Both the position numbers and the translations under genes were made by a program. A stretch of 21,133 nucleotides of DNA, taken from Lachnospiraceae bacterium UBA3774 (GTDB taxonomy: Bacteria > Bacillota > Clostridia > Lachnospirales > Lachnospiraceae). Positions 1 through 8,490 of this stretch are shown here, one piece after another. How positions within the stretch are numbered: the stretch's first letter is position 1; the number at the start of each line of letters is the position of its first letter. The stretch is from positions 1-21,133 of the forward strand of contig DFFO01000001.1 in assembly GCA_002369255.1 (NCBI GenBank), given 5' to 3'. The notes beneath the pieces are model-generated. The model did no database searches. It was not told where the DNA came from and saw only the letters and a list, made by a program, of their open reading frames with translations.

Positions 1-933
1 CCCGAAGCCGGCATGCCCGTAATGGAAGGAAAGTGCGTTCTCTTTAAGAACTTCGGCGGAGTTGACGCCTTCCCTCTTTGCATCAAATCAAAAGACGTTG
101 ATGAAATCGTTAACACCATCTATATGATCTCCGGTTCATTCGGCGGCGTAAACCTCGAGGACATCGCTGCTCCCCGCTGCTTTGAGATCGAGCGCAAGCT
201 TAAAGAAAAATGCGACATCCCGATCTTCCATGATGATCAGCACGGCACCGCGGTTATCACGCTTGCGGGACTTACCAACGCCCTTAAAGTAGTCGGCAAA
301 AAGAAAGAAGACGTAAAGATCGTTACTTCCGGAGCAGGCGCTGCGGCTATCGCTATCGTAAAGCTTCTTCTTGACGCAGGATACCGCGACATTACCATGT
401 GCGACCGCAAGGGAGCTATTTATGAAGGCCGCGAAGGACTCAACTGGATCAAAGAAGAAATGTCTCACCGCACAAACCTTGAAAAGAAGGCCGGCAGTCT
501 TGCCGACGTTATCAAGGGCGCAGACGTATTTATCGGCGTATCGGCTCCCGGAACCGTTACCCGTGAAATGGTTGAGAGCATGGCAAAAGATCCCATCATC
601 TTTGCATGCGCAAACCCTACTCCCGAAATCTTCCCTGAAGACGCAAAGGCAGCGGGCGCAGCCGTTATCTCCACCGGACGTTCCGACTTCCCGAACCAGA
701 TCAACAACGTACTTGCTTTCCCCGGAATCTTCCGCGGAGCGTTTGACGTTCGCGCAAGCGATATCAACGAAGAAATGAAGGTTGCTGCGGCTCACGCGCT
801 TGCCGATCTTATTTCCGACGACGAGCTTTGCGCCGACTATATCATCCCGAAGGCATTTGATCCGAGAGTAGGTCCCGCGGTTGCAAAGGCTGTTGCCGAA
901 GCCGCAAGAAAATCGGGGGTTGCCAGAATCTAA
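1..933 (+). CDS. NAD(P)-dependent malic enzyme, C-terminal part (5' truncated by window)
   Basis: Malic enzyme catalyses oxidative decarboxylation of malate to pyruvate in the cytoplasm. The frame is open from base 1, so the true start lies before the window; the in-frame ATG at 13 is internal. About 310 C-terminal residues are present. Visible family signatures are a KNFGGVDAFPLC-type segment near the left edge, the EDIAAPRCFEIE block, the metal-binding FHDDQHGTA block, and a Rossmann-type GAGAAA dinucleotide-binding motif in VTSGAGAAAIAI, followed by the conserved CANPTPEI and SGRSD-like (TGRSDFPNQ) segments. The stop is at 931-933. It resembles the short bacterial malic enzymes rather than the long MaeB fusion, because no phosphotransacetylase domain follows. 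The next gene starts only 25 bp downstream with no terminator or obvious promoter between them, so co-transcription is likely. Cofactor preference (NAD or NADP) cannot be decided here. Confidence 0.93.
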   Translation, partial: PEAGMPVMEGKCVLFKNFGGVDAFPLCIKSKDVDEIVNTIYMISGSFGGVNLEDIAAPRCFEIERKLKEKCDIPIFHDDQHGTAVITLAGLTNALKVVGKKKEDVKIVTSGAGAAAIAIVKLLLDAGYRDITMCDRKGAIYEGREGLNWIKEEMSHRTNLEKKAGSLADVIKGADVFIGVSAPGTVTREMVESMAKDPIIFACANPTPEIFPEDAKAAGAAVISTGRSDFPNQINNVLAFPGIFRGAFDVRASDINEEMKVAAAHALADLISDDELCADYIIPKAFDPRVGPAVAKAVAEAARKSGVARI

Positions 934-958
934 CAAATCGCAAAAAAAGGAGAGAAAA

Positions 959-2326
959 ATGTACGGATTCAAATTACCGGATGACTTTCTGATCGGAACC
1001 GCAAATTCGGCCTTCCAGAGTGAAGGCGCGCTTGACCGCGACGGCAGAAGTCCGAGCGTAATGGATTATTATGCCGAAAAATACGCGGGGCAGACGCCTC
1101 CGAACCGCAAGGAGCCCATTACAAAGGACATTCCCGACAGGGGCTGCTTCTTCTATGACAACTACGAGGACTATATCGAGGATATGGCAAAGACTGGACA
1201 AAACACTTTCCGTCTGTCCATAGCCTGGTCCAGAGTCATTCCTACGGGCTTTGGAGAAGTAAATCCCAAGGGCCTTGAATTTTACGGAAAAGTAATAGAC
1301 AAGCTTCTTGAAAAAGGGATCAAGCCCATGGTCGATTTAAACCACTGGGATCTTCCCCAGTGTCTTGTGGAACTCGGCGGTTATGCCAACGAGGATTTCC
1401 CCAAGTGGTTCGAGGACTTCGCGAAAGTCTGCTTTGAAGCTTTTGGTGACAGAGTTCCTTATTGGAGCACGGTAAACGAATCATCCGTACAGTGCGGCGG
1501 AGGGTACATGAACGGTACCTTCCCGCCTTTTAAGAAAGACCGCAAAAACGGGCAACTCGCCTGTCTGCGGCTCATGCTTGGACACTATCGTGTAGTCAGG
1601 CTTTTCAGATCCATGAATCTGCCCGGCAAGATCGGCGCGGTAAATCACTTTATGGTGATTTATCCGGGGTCTCTCGATCCGAAGGACGCTCTTGCCGCGC
1701 AGATCAGACAGGAAAGACAGTTCGAGTGGTGGGCAGGCCCTATGCTCGAGGGAAAATATCCCGAAACAATTTTGGAAAACTGTCCGGAGATACTTGCCGA
1801 TATGCCCGACAATTTCCGTGAGATCCTTGCGGAAAATTTCGTTCCGATGGATTTTATCGGCTGCAATTATTATTATGCCAGATACAGCAGGTGGGATGAA
1901 AACAGCGTGCTCAAATCCACCAGCGCAGAAGATTTCTTCGCACAGCCGGAGGGCTTCCGCCACGCTCCATACTATCCCGGACTGTTTGACCTTCTTATGT
2001 ACATGAAGAAAAAACACGGCGATATCGAGATCATGATCACTGAAAACGGCCTTGGAATCATGTATGACGGAGATAAGGAAAAAGAGATCAATGACGAGAT
2101 CCGCTGCGAATATATACGCGAGCACCTTCGCATGATCGCCAGAGCCATAGACGCGGGCGTAAACGTCACCGGTTATTACTACTGGAACGACGCGGATTCA
2201 TACGAAGAACTCGTCGGCTACGACTACAGGTTCGGACTTACCTTTGTAGACGAGCAGGGAAACCGCACCTGGAAAAAGAGCAGATACTATTTCAGCGATA
2301 TCTGCAAAACACATATGATCTACTAA
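959..2326 (+). CDS. Glycoside hydrolase family 1 (beta-glucosidase-like)
   Basis: This 455-residue protein has the usual length of a single-domain GH1 retaining glycosidase, which hydrolyses beta-glucosides, beta-galactosides or their 6-phosphates. The N-terminal signature FLIGTANSAFQSEGA (Q20), H129-W130, the acid/base region TVNES (N173, E174), NYYYA (N303) and the nucleophile ITENG (E362) are all present. The usual NEP is NES here. The glycone-site Glu is kept (E416), but the usual Trp after it is Glu (E417), in SYEELVGYDYRFGL. The Ser-Lys-Tyr signature of 6-phospho-glycosidases is not seen, so a non-phosphorylated substrate is more likely. The start at 959 is chosen because AAAGGAGAG lies just upstream; an in-frame ATG at 881 would overlap the malic enzyme gene and adds unrelated sequence. 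There is no signal peptide, so the enzyme is cytoplasmic. The next gene follows after 14 bp. Confidence 0.93.
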   Translation: MYGFKLPDDFLIGTANSAFQSEGALDRDGRSPSVMDYYAEKYAGQTPPNRKEPITKDIPDRGCFFYDNYEDYIEDMAKTGQNTFRLSIAWSRVIPTGFGEVNPKGLEFYGKVIDKLLEKGIKPMVDLNHWDLPQCLVELGGYANEDFPKWFEDFAKVCFEAFGDRVPYWSTVNESSVQCGGGYMNGTFPPFKKDRKNGQLACLRLMLGHYRVVRLFRSMNLPGKIGAVNHFMVIYPGSLDPKDALAAQIRQERQFEWWAGPMLEGKYPETILENCPEILADMPDNFREILAENFVPMDFIGCNYYYARYSRWDENSVLKSTSAEDFFAQPEGFRHAPYYPGLFDLLMYMKKKHGDIEIMITENGLGIMYDGDKEKEINDEIRCEYIREHLRMIARAIDAGVNVTGYYYWNDADSYEELVGYDYRFGLTFVDEQGNRTWKKSRYYFSDICKTHMIY

Positions 2327-2340
2327 AAAAGGACTATTAT

Positions 2341-3348
2341 ATGAAGTGGCAAAATATTGAGGAAAAACCCATTTCCATACATGGACTTGCAATAAAAGAA
2401 AACGGTGTTTATTTCCGACTTCCGATGGACGTGATAGATACGGTAAGCCCGGGCGTTAGCCAGATGGCACGAAATACCGCAAGCGCCAGAGTAAGATTTC
2501 GTACGGATTCAAAATCTCTTGAGATCAGATACCGCCCGCTTAATCAGGGCGTGGACGGGTTTGCTATCAGCCGCGCGGGAAAAAGCATGATCGCGGTGTA
2601 TATCAACGGATGCTTTGACGGCGTCACCATAAAGGGCCACAGCGAGAAGACCACGTTCAGATATGAGTCAAAACACGGACTGCTTGATCGGGATATCAAT
2701 GATGTTGTGATTTATATGCCGATCGACAACGGTCTGGAGTTTATGGAGATAGGTATAGACGACGATGCCAGGATCATGGCGCCGTTCGGTTATACCTATG
2801 AAAAGCCCATCGTTTTTTACGGCTCATCCATAACGCAGGGACTGGCTGCCAGCCACCCCGGCAGGCCTTACGTGGATCAGGTGTGCAGAAAGCTTGATAC
2901 AGAGTATTACAACCTCGGTTTTTCTGGAAACTGCAAGGCGGAAAAGAGTATAAGCGATTATATTGCAAAGCAGGATATGAGTATTTTCGTTTATGATTAT
3001 GATCATAATGCGCCTTCAGCCGAGTATCTGAGAGAGACTCACGAGGCGTTGTTCCTGAATTTCAGGGAGAAAAACCCGGATACGCCGGTAGTCTTTATCT
3101 CAAGACCTGATTTTTACAAAAATCTTCCCGATGACCATGAGCGCAGGAATATAGTCCGTGCGACTTATGAAAACGCCCTTGCAAGAGGTGATAAAAACGT
3201 CACTTTCATAGACGGAGAAAGCCTTTTCGGATACGAAGCCGACAGATATGAGTGTACCGTGGACGGAGTTCATCCGAACGATCTCGGCTTTGAACGGATG
3301 AGCGCGGTCATTTATCCTGTTTTAAAAGAGATACTGAAAAAAAGATAA
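2341..3348 (+). CDS. SGNH/GDSL-family hydrolase (putative carbohydrate or acyl esterase)
   Basis: This 335-residue protein belongs to the two-domain SGNH hydrolases: an N-terminal beta-sandwich-like region (about 1-150, with RYRPLNQGVDGFAI resembling the GxDLY-type N-terminal domain) and a C-terminal SGNH fold (about 155-335). The SGNH blocks are visible: FYGSSITQG with nucleophile S163 (block I), GFSGN with G193/N197 (block II), an Asn in YDHNAP (N223, block III), and DGVHPND with D308 and H311 (block V). Members remove acetyl or other acyl groups from sugars and small esters. No signal peptide is present, so the substrate is cytoplasmic. It lies 14 bp after the GH1 gene and 23 bp before the next gene, consistent with stepwise deacylation and deglycosylation of an imported compound. 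The substrate is not deducible. AAAAAAGGAC precedes the ATG. Confidence 0.88.
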   Translation: MKWQNIEEKPISIHGLAIKENGVYFRLPMDVIDTVSPGVSQMARNTASARVRFRTDSKSLEIRYRPLNQGVDGFAISRAGKSMIAVYINGCFDGVTIKGHSEKTTFRYESKHGLLDRDINDVVIYMPIDNGLEFMEIGIDDDARIMAPFGYTYEKPIVFYGSSITQGLAASHPGRPYVDQVCRKLDTEYYNLGFSGNCKAEKSISDYIAKQDMSIFVYDYDHNAPSAEYLRETHEALFLNFREKNPDTPVVFISRPDFYKNLPDDHERRNIVRATYENALARGDKNVTFIDGESLFGYEADRYECTVDGVHPNDLGFERMSAVIYPVLKEILKKR

Positions 3349-3371
3349 AAAGATAAAAAGGAGACAGGCTT

Positions 3372-5411
3372 ATGAAAAATTTCAGAGCACCGGCTGTTCC
3401 CCTTATAGCCGTTGACCCCATGTTTTCGCTCTGGTCGGCCGCCGACAGGCTCACCGACGACACCACCAGACATTGGAGCGGAGTAAGACAGTTTTTAAAC
3501 GGCATTATTAACATTGACGGCACGGTTTACAGTTTTCTCGGAACGGCAAACCCCGTTAACCGACGTTATCATACGGGTTATCCGGCGATGACGCAGATCA
3601 GCTGCGAGATCCGCCCGATGACTACGGTATATGTATTTGAGGAGGCCGGAGTCAGACTTACTCTGGAATTTGTCACGCCACTCATTCTTGATGATCTCAT
3701 GCTGATGAGTCGCCCGGTGTCTTACATGAATTACAGTATCGGATTTACCGACGGGCAGACGCACCAGTGCCGTTTGTATCTGGGCGTTTCCGGTGAATTT
3801 TGTGTAAACGAGCCTTATCAGTCGGTTTCGTGGGGAGAGACGCAGCAGTCTGTATTTTTTACCAGCGGAACGGATAACATGTTAAAGCAGTGCGGCGACG
3901 ATCACCGCATCGAATGGGGCTCGCTGCATATTGTTGCGCCGGAAACGGAGCACATCGCAATGCCTCTTTACCGCATGCTTACCAAGGTGCGCAGGGAGAG
4001 CGTAGGAGACAGGCTCTTTTATCACAACTATATGTATTATCCCAGTCCCAATATGGAAAACATGGGACCGACGGAGCTTGAAAAAGACACCTTCTACAGA
4101 GTGGATGAGGTCTGGCCGACCCTCGTCTTTACTCTCGATATTGACAAAGAATACAGCAACACCGTCATTTTTGCATATGACGACGTAAAATCCATACAGT
4201 ATTTCGGAGAGAATCTCGACGCCTATTGGAAAAAAGACGGAAAGACCTTTGACGAAGTTCTCGCAGAGGGAATCCGGGAGCGAGAGGCCGTGACCGCAAA
4301 GGTTCGTGCCTTCGAAGAAAAACTGATGACCGACGCCGAAAAATATGGCGAAAAATATCAGCAGATACTTGCTCTTTCTTACCGTCAGGTAATCGCCGGA
4401 CATAAGCTCGTTTGTTATAAAGGCGAGCCGCTGTTTTTCTCAAAAGAGAATTTTTCAAACGGAAGCATCGGCACCGTGGACGTTACTTATCCGTCCGTAC
4501 CTTTATTCCTGCTGTATGAGCCCGCCCTTGTCAAGGCAATGCTCGAACCTGTATTTGAGCTGGTTTACAGAGGAAAATGGGAATATGAGTTTGCGCCGCA
4601 TGACGTAGGCATCTACCCCCTGGCAAACGGTCAGAATTACGGATTTATAGCGCGCCATCTTGCAAAAAGGCCCAATCCGATCGATTCGCAGATGCCTATA
4701 GAAGAGTGCGGGAATATGATCCTGTGCGTCTCTGCCATCTGCAAAGCGGAAGGCTCGGATGAATTTTTCCAAAAGCATAAAAAGCTTCTGATCCAGTGGG
4801 CGGATTATCTTGCCGCCGCCGGGTTTGATCCCGAAAATCAGCTCTGCACGGATGATTTTGCCGGACACCTTGCCCACAACTGCAATCTTTCCGTAAAGGC
4901 GATCTGTGCTCTCGGAGCCATAGCAGACATTATAGGCGAAAGCGGAGTCAAATACCGCAGCGTTGCCGAAGATTTTGCAAAGAAATGGCTTGCCGCCGCA
5001 GACGACGGAGATCATTACCGTCTTACGTTTGACAAAGAAGGCTCCTGGTCCATGAAATACAACATGGTATGGGACAAGCTGCTTGGTCTTCATCTTTTCC
5101 CTGAAGAGACTTACAAAAAAGAGACGGAATGGTATAAAATAAAGATGCAGAAATACGGACTGCCGCTTGACAGCCGCTGCGAATATACCAAGACCGACTG
5201 GGAGATGTGGTGCGCCGCACTCTCGGAAGACGAGGAGCTTACCGAAAAGATCATTGACGCGATGTATGCGTTTTTGGTCGAAACTCCGGACAGAGTTCCT
5301 TTTACGGATCTTCACTTTACAAAGGAACCGAGACACAGAGGCTTTCAGGCCAGAACCGTTCAGGGAGGCCTTTGGATACCGATCCTCCTTGACAGGTGGA
5401 AGGAGAAATAA
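3372..5411 (+). CDS. Glutaminase-A-like family protein (DUF4964/DUF5127/DUF4965/DUF1793)
   Basis: This 679-residue protein shows the full architecture of the GtaA-like family. An N-terminal DUF4964-like segment (about 1-60) has RAPAVPLIAVDPMFSLWSA and HWSG. A beta-rich DUF5127-like region follows (about 70-300). A DUF4965 region (about 310-480) has GSIGTVDVTYPSVPLFL, APHDVGIYPLANGQ and MPIEECGNM. A C-terminal alpha-helical DUF1793 region has TDDFAGHLAHN (493-503), YNMVWDKLLGL, YGLPLDSR and GFQARTVQGG. The family name comes from a fungal secreted glutaminase, but the fold of the C-terminal half resembles six-hairpin glycosidases and most bacterial members are uncharacterised. Unlike many relatives this copy has no signal peptide. 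AAAAGGAGA precedes the ATG. The stop overlaps the next start by one base (TAATG), indicating translational coupling. Family assignment is firm; the reaction is uncertain, and a glycosidase role would fit the operon as well as glutamine hydrolysis. Confidence 0.85.
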   Translation: MKNFRAPAVPLIAVDPMFSLWSAADRLTDDTTRHWSGVRQFLNGIINIDGTVYSFLGTANPVNRRYHTGYPAMTQISCEIRPMTTVYVFEEAGVRLTLEFVTPLILDDLMLMSRPVSYMNYSIGFTDGQTHQCRLYLGVSGEFCVNEPYQSVSWGETQQSVFFTSGTDNMLKQCGDDHRIEWGSLHIVAPETEHIAMPLYRMLTKVRRESVGDRLFYHNYMYYPSPNMENMGPTELEKDTFYRVDEVWPTLVFTLDIDKEYSNTVIFAYDDVKSIQYFGENLDAYWKKDGKTFDEVLAEGIREREAVTAKVRAFEEKLMTDAEKYGEKYQQILALSYRQVIAGHKLVCYKGEPLFFSKENFSNGSIGTVDVTYPSVPLFLLYEPALVKAMLEPVFELVYRGKWEYEFAPHDVGIYPLANGQNYGFIARHLAKRPNPIDSQMPIEECGNMILCVSAICKAEGSDEFFQKHKKLLIQWADYLAAAGFDPENQLCTDDFAGHLAHNCNLSVKAICALGAIADIIGESGVKYRSVAEDFAKKWLAAADDGDHYRLTFDKEGSWSMKYNMVWDKLLGLHLFPEETYKKETEWYKIKMQKYGLPLDSRCEYTKTDWEMWCAALSEDEELTEKIIDAMYAFLVETPDRVPFTDLHFTKEPRHRGFQARTVQGGLWIPILLDRWKEK

Positions 5412-6682
5412 TGAAACTTTCTTTCGGATACGGAAAAGGTGAGCAGACGGTAGAGATTCCGGAAAAGAACCTTCTCGGAGTACTCGTCGCAAATGAGCTG
5501 GAGCATGAACGCAGAGGCGCAGACGCCGTCCGCTACGCTTTGGCGCATCCGATAAGCGCGCCGCTGCTCGGAGAAAGCGTCCGGGAGAAGAAAGCAGCGC
5601 TCGGAAAAGACAGAATAAAAATCGCGATCATAGCAAGCGATATTTCCCGCCCGGTACCGAGCTATGAGATACTCCCTTCCGTTATTGAAACGCTTTTGGA
5701 CTCAGGCTGCGCGCCGGAAGAGATCACAGTGGTCTTTGCCCTCGGCTCACACAGAGGACATACGGAAGAAGAAAAACGCCACCTTGCGGGAGACTGGGTT
5801 TTTGAAACTGTACGCTGTGAAGATTCAAATCCGGACGACTGCGTGCACATGGGAGATACCTCTTCCGGTACGCCTGTAGATATCACGCGCACTGTTGCCG
5901 AGGCGGATTATATTATCTGCACCGGAAACATAGAATTTCATTATTTTGCCGGATATTCGGGCGGCTACAAGGCCATTATGCCGGGAGTATCCACCCCGGC
6001 CGCGATCCAGGCAAATCACAGGATGATGGTCAGAAACGAAGCGCATGCCGGAAATATCGATACAAATCCAATCAGACAGGATATAGAAGAGGGCGGAAGG
6101 ATCTGCGGCGCCGATTATATGATCAACGTAGTCCTTGACGAACACAAACACATCGTTTATGCGGTCGCCGGAGACATGATAAAGGCTCATAGAGCGGGCT
6201 GCGCTTATCTTGACAAAATGTACCGCAAGCCGCTTTCGCGTCAGGCGGACATCGTTTTGGTATCTCAGGGAGGCGCGCCGAAAGACGCAAATCTTTATCA
6301 GGTTCAGAAGGCGCTCGACAATTCCAAGCACGCCGTAAAGGACGGGGGAAGGATCATTCTGATAGGCGCCTGCAATGAAGGCTTTGGAAGCAAGGTGTTT
6401 GAGGAATGGTTCAAAGAGGCGCCCACAGCCGAATCCATGATAAAGCGTATAAATGAGCACTTTGTTCTTGGCGGACACAAAGCCGCCGCCGTGGCAATGG
6501 TCATGCAAAAAGCCGACATCGATCTTGTCAGCGAGATGGATGTCGAAACAGTAAAAAGCATTTTCATGACTCCGAGAAAAAGCGTTCAGGAAGCCTTTGA
6601 CGCAGCTATGGAAAAATATGGGCCTGACGCTACCGTCATCGCCATGCCGTTTGGAGGAGCGACGCTTCCGATACCCGAATAA
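5411..6682 (+). CDS. larA: LarA-family nickel-pincer 2-hydroxyacid racemase/epimerase
   Basis: This 423-residue protein matches LarA, which interconverts stereoisomers of 2-hydroxy acids using a nickel-pincer nucleotide bound to a lysine. The catalytic region is well conserved: GSHRGHTEEE (H114, H117), FHYFAGYSGGYKAIMPG (H177 and cofactor-binding K187) and ANHRMM (H203). H177, K187 and H203 sit at a constant offset of three from the known H174, K184 and H200 of the Lactobacillus enzyme. SDISRPVP and PEEITVVFALG are also typical. The start at 5411 is chosen because AGGAG at 5401 is well placed and the ATG overlaps the upstream stop; an ATG 15 bases earlier lies inside the preceding gene. The cofactor genes larB, larC and larE are not in the window. 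LarA homologues vary in substrate (lactate, malate, hydroxyglutarate, sugar acids), so lactate should not be assumed. This is the last gene of the operon before a terminator. Confidence 0.88.
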   Translation: MKLSFGYGKGEQTVEIPEKNLLGVLVANELEHERRGADAVRYALAHPISAPLLGESVREKKAALGKDRIKIAIIASDISRPVPSYEILPSVIETLLDSGCAPEEITVVFALGSHRGHTEEEKRHLAGDWVFETVRCEDSNPDDCVHMGDTSSGTPVDITRTVAEADYIICTGNIEFHYFAGYSGGYKAIMPGVSTPAAIQANHRMMVRNEAHAGNIDTNPIRQDIEEGGRICGADYMINVVLDEHKHIVYAVAGDMIKAHRAGCAYLDKMYRKPLSRQADIVLVSQGGAPKDANLYQVQKALDNSKHAVKDGGRIILIGACNEGFGSKVFEEWFKEAPTAESMIKRINEHFVLGGHKAAAVAMVMQKADIDLVSEMDVETVKSIFMTPRKSVQEAFDAAMEKYGPDATVIAMPFGGATLPIPE

Positions 6683-6700
6683 AACATAACTTGTTGCGAT

Positions 6701-6738
6701 AAAAAAGCTGCCGCATAAGATAGTGCGGCAGCTTTTTT
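6701..6738. terminator. Bidirectional intrinsic terminator between convergent genes
   Basis: A perfect inverted repeat has AAAAAAGCTGCCGCA (6701-6715) pairing with TGCGGCAGCTTTTTT (6724-6738) around an 8-base loop. The A-run and T-run make it work for both the larA operon (plus) and the deacylase gene that ends at 6761 (minus). Confidence 0.93.
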
Positions 6739-6760
6739 ACGTGTCGGCCTTTAGCATTTA

Positions 6761-8353
6761 TTATCTTTTTATGAGCTTTCCGGGCCTTGCGTCTGTCAGC
6801 TTTCCGTCCTTGAAGACCACCTGTCCGTTTACGATTACGAGATCGATCCCTTCGGAGAGGGCAGTTCCGTCCTCGTAAGTAGCTTTGTCGGTGATATTCT
6901 CATAATCAAATACGGTAATGGAAGCTGCATATCCCTCTTTGAGGAAGCCGTATTCGTCGTCGATCCCCATGACGGAGGCCGGAAGAGAAGTGGCTCTTGA
7001 AACGGCGGATTCCAGCGGCATGAGACCGTTTTCTCTGACAAGTCTGAAAAATCTCGGGAACGTGCCGATATTGCGGGGATGAGGCGCGCCCGCATAATCC
7101 TTTATATCAAAAGTCGTGCCGTCGCTGATAGTGCATATATCGGGTCTTGACATAATGGCAAGCACGTCTTCTTCGGACATATTGTTGTAAAAACATTTTA
7201 CCTGACCGCCGCAGGTGATGGTCATCTGTCTTACCGCGTCGAGAAGCGGAAGTCCCATTTCATCCGCTATCTGCGGCAGAGTTTTTCCGATAAATTCGGG
7301 ATGGACTACTGCGCCGGTTTCTCCGGGAGTGATATTTTCGGCGCCGCCGCGGCTTTCCATTTTTTCGATAAGCTCCGGAAGCATTTTCTCCCAGGTCGCG
7401 TCATCCTTGCATCTTTCGGTGAGCGCGTCAAAACCGCCGTCAAGCGCCCATACCGGGAAGCATGAAGCAATGCCTGACGAGGAAGAAGTATAAGGATACT
7501 GGTCGGCAGTTATCCTGATGCCGGAAGCCTTCGCTCTGTCAATTTTTGCAAGCAGCTCGGCCGCCTTGCCCCACTGACGTTTTCCCATCAGCTTTAAGTG
7601 CGATATTTCGATACGGCAGCCGGTCTTTTTTGCGATTTCTATCATTTCGTCGATAGCTTCAAAGATATGATCGTTTTCATTTCGCATATGAACGCAGATG
7701 ACCTTGTCATGCTTTGCTACTACTTTTGCGAGAGATATAAGCTCGTCTGTCTTGCAAAAGCTTCCGGGAGCGTAGATAAGACCCAGAGAAATGCCGAAAG
7801 CTCCCTGAGAGAGCATTTTGTCCGCAAGAGAGCACATTTTTTCCATTTCCTCTTTGGTCAGATCTCTTTTTTCCATTCCGATCACGGCGTTTCTCAATGA
7901 CCCGTGTCCTATAAGTGCGCCGTAATTTGTCGTGGTGGCGTGACGGGAAATATTCTCGCCGTAGGTGGTAACGTCATATGCGTCAAACATTTTTCTGTCG
8001 ATATGTTTTTCGGCAAAAACCCCGCCTACCTTAAGCGGCGCAGCCGGATCTGCCGGAATGGGAGAGCGTCCGCAGTTTCCGCTGACGACAAATGTAACTC
8101 CCGAACTGATATTTCCTATCATCGTAGGGTCGAAAATGTAGGAATAATCAGAGTGTGTATGTATGTCGATAAAGCCGGGAGCAATAACGTGCCCCTTTGC
8201 GTCATATACGGTTTTTGCCTCAGGAAGCTTGGCGCAGTCTTCGGCCTTTTTGACGGCGGCTATTTTTCCGCCGCTGATAAAAACGCTTCCGTGGTAAGGC
8301 TTTGATGCGGAACCGTCAACTATAAGTCCGCCGGAAATGATTATGTCGTACAT
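6761..8353 (-). CDS. N-acyl-D-amino-acid deacylase (D-aminoacylase), amidohydrolase superfamily
   Basis: This 530-residue enzyme hydrolyses N-acyl-D-amino acids to the free D-amino acid and a carboxylate. An N-terminal composite beta-sandwich segment (DIIISGGLIVDG) precedes the TIM barrel. The metal ligands are visible: HTHSD (H65, H67), SGNCG (bridging C94), VHMRNE (H222), ISHLK (H252) and a catalytic Asp in TISDGT (D411). They match the H67/H69/C96/H220/H250/D366 pattern of characterised D-aminoacylases, and PHPRNIGTFPRF is also typical. The start is supported by AAGGAGG upstream of the ATG (reading leftward) and by a promoter at 8384-8412. No signal peptide is seen. The related N-acyl-D-glutamate deacylase and dihydroorotase-like amidohydrolases are less likely because of the Cys ligand and length. 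It is monocistronic and convergent with the larA operon. Confidence 0.9.
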   Translation of the reverse strand: MYDIIISGGLIVDGSASKPYHGSVFISGGKIAAVKKAEDCAKLPEAKTVYDAKGHVIAPGFIDIHTHSDYSYIFDPTMIGNISSGVTFVVSGNCGRSPIPADPAAPLKVGGVFAEKHIDRKMFDAYDVTTYGENISRHATTTNYGALIGHGSLRNAVIGMEKRDLTKEEMEKMCSLADKMLSQGAFGISLGLIYAPGSFCKTDELISLAKVVAKHDKVICVHMRNENDHIFEAIDEMIEIAKKTGCRIEISHLKLMGKRQWGKAAELLAKIDRAKASGIRITADQYPYTSSSSGIASCFPVWALDGGFDALTERCKDDATWEKMLPELIEKMESRGGAENITPGETGAVVHPEFIGKTLPQIADEMGLPLLDAVRQMTITCGGQVKCFYNNMSEEDVLAIMSRPDICTISDGTTFDIKDYAGAPHPRNIGTFPRFFRLVRENGLMPLESAVSRATSLPASVMGIDDEYGFLKEGYAASITVFDYENITDKATYEDGTALSEGIDLVIVNGQVVFKDGKLTDARPGKLIKR

Positions 8354-8383
8354 TTTTTCCTCCTTAAAACAACATTGTTTTTA

Positions 8384-8412
8384 ATCTTACGCTATTTATT
8401 ATATACTTTCAA
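8384..8412 (-). promoter_or_regulatory. Sigma-A-type promoter for the D-aminoacylase gene
   Basis: On the minus strand TTGAAA (8407-8412) and TAAGAT (8384-8389) are separated by exactly 17 bases. Transcription would begin about 25 bases before the start codon at 8353. The -35 matches consensus at 5 of 6 bases and the -10 at 4 of 6. Confidence 0.55.
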
Positions 8413-8481
8413 CACAAAGGAAGGTTTTTACAAATCGTCATACATAATATTCTTATAGTAGTATTCAAGTTAAAAAAATTG

Positions 8482-8490
8482 TGGTAAAGT
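8482..8490 (+). promoter_or_regulatory. Possible extended -10 promoter for the DUF1015 gene
   Basis: TGG followed by TAAAGT fits an extended -10 (TGn-TAnnnT) about 52 bases before the ATG at 8543. A poor -35 (TTCAAG, 8464-8469) lies only 15 bases upstream, so this is a weak call. The 189-base divergent spacer holds nothing else convincing apart from a short dyad at 8508-8520. Confidence 0.3.

Noticed and set aside
881..958. Upstream ATG of the GH1 gene at 881
   Set aside because: It lies inside the malic enzyme gene and lacks a ribosome binding site; the ATG at 959 follows AAAGGAGAG and starts the family-typical N-terminus.
136..972. 278-codon antisense frame over the malic enzyme gene
   Set aside because: The plus strand encodes clear malic enzyme motifs throughout; the antisense product is a shadow with no family resemblance.
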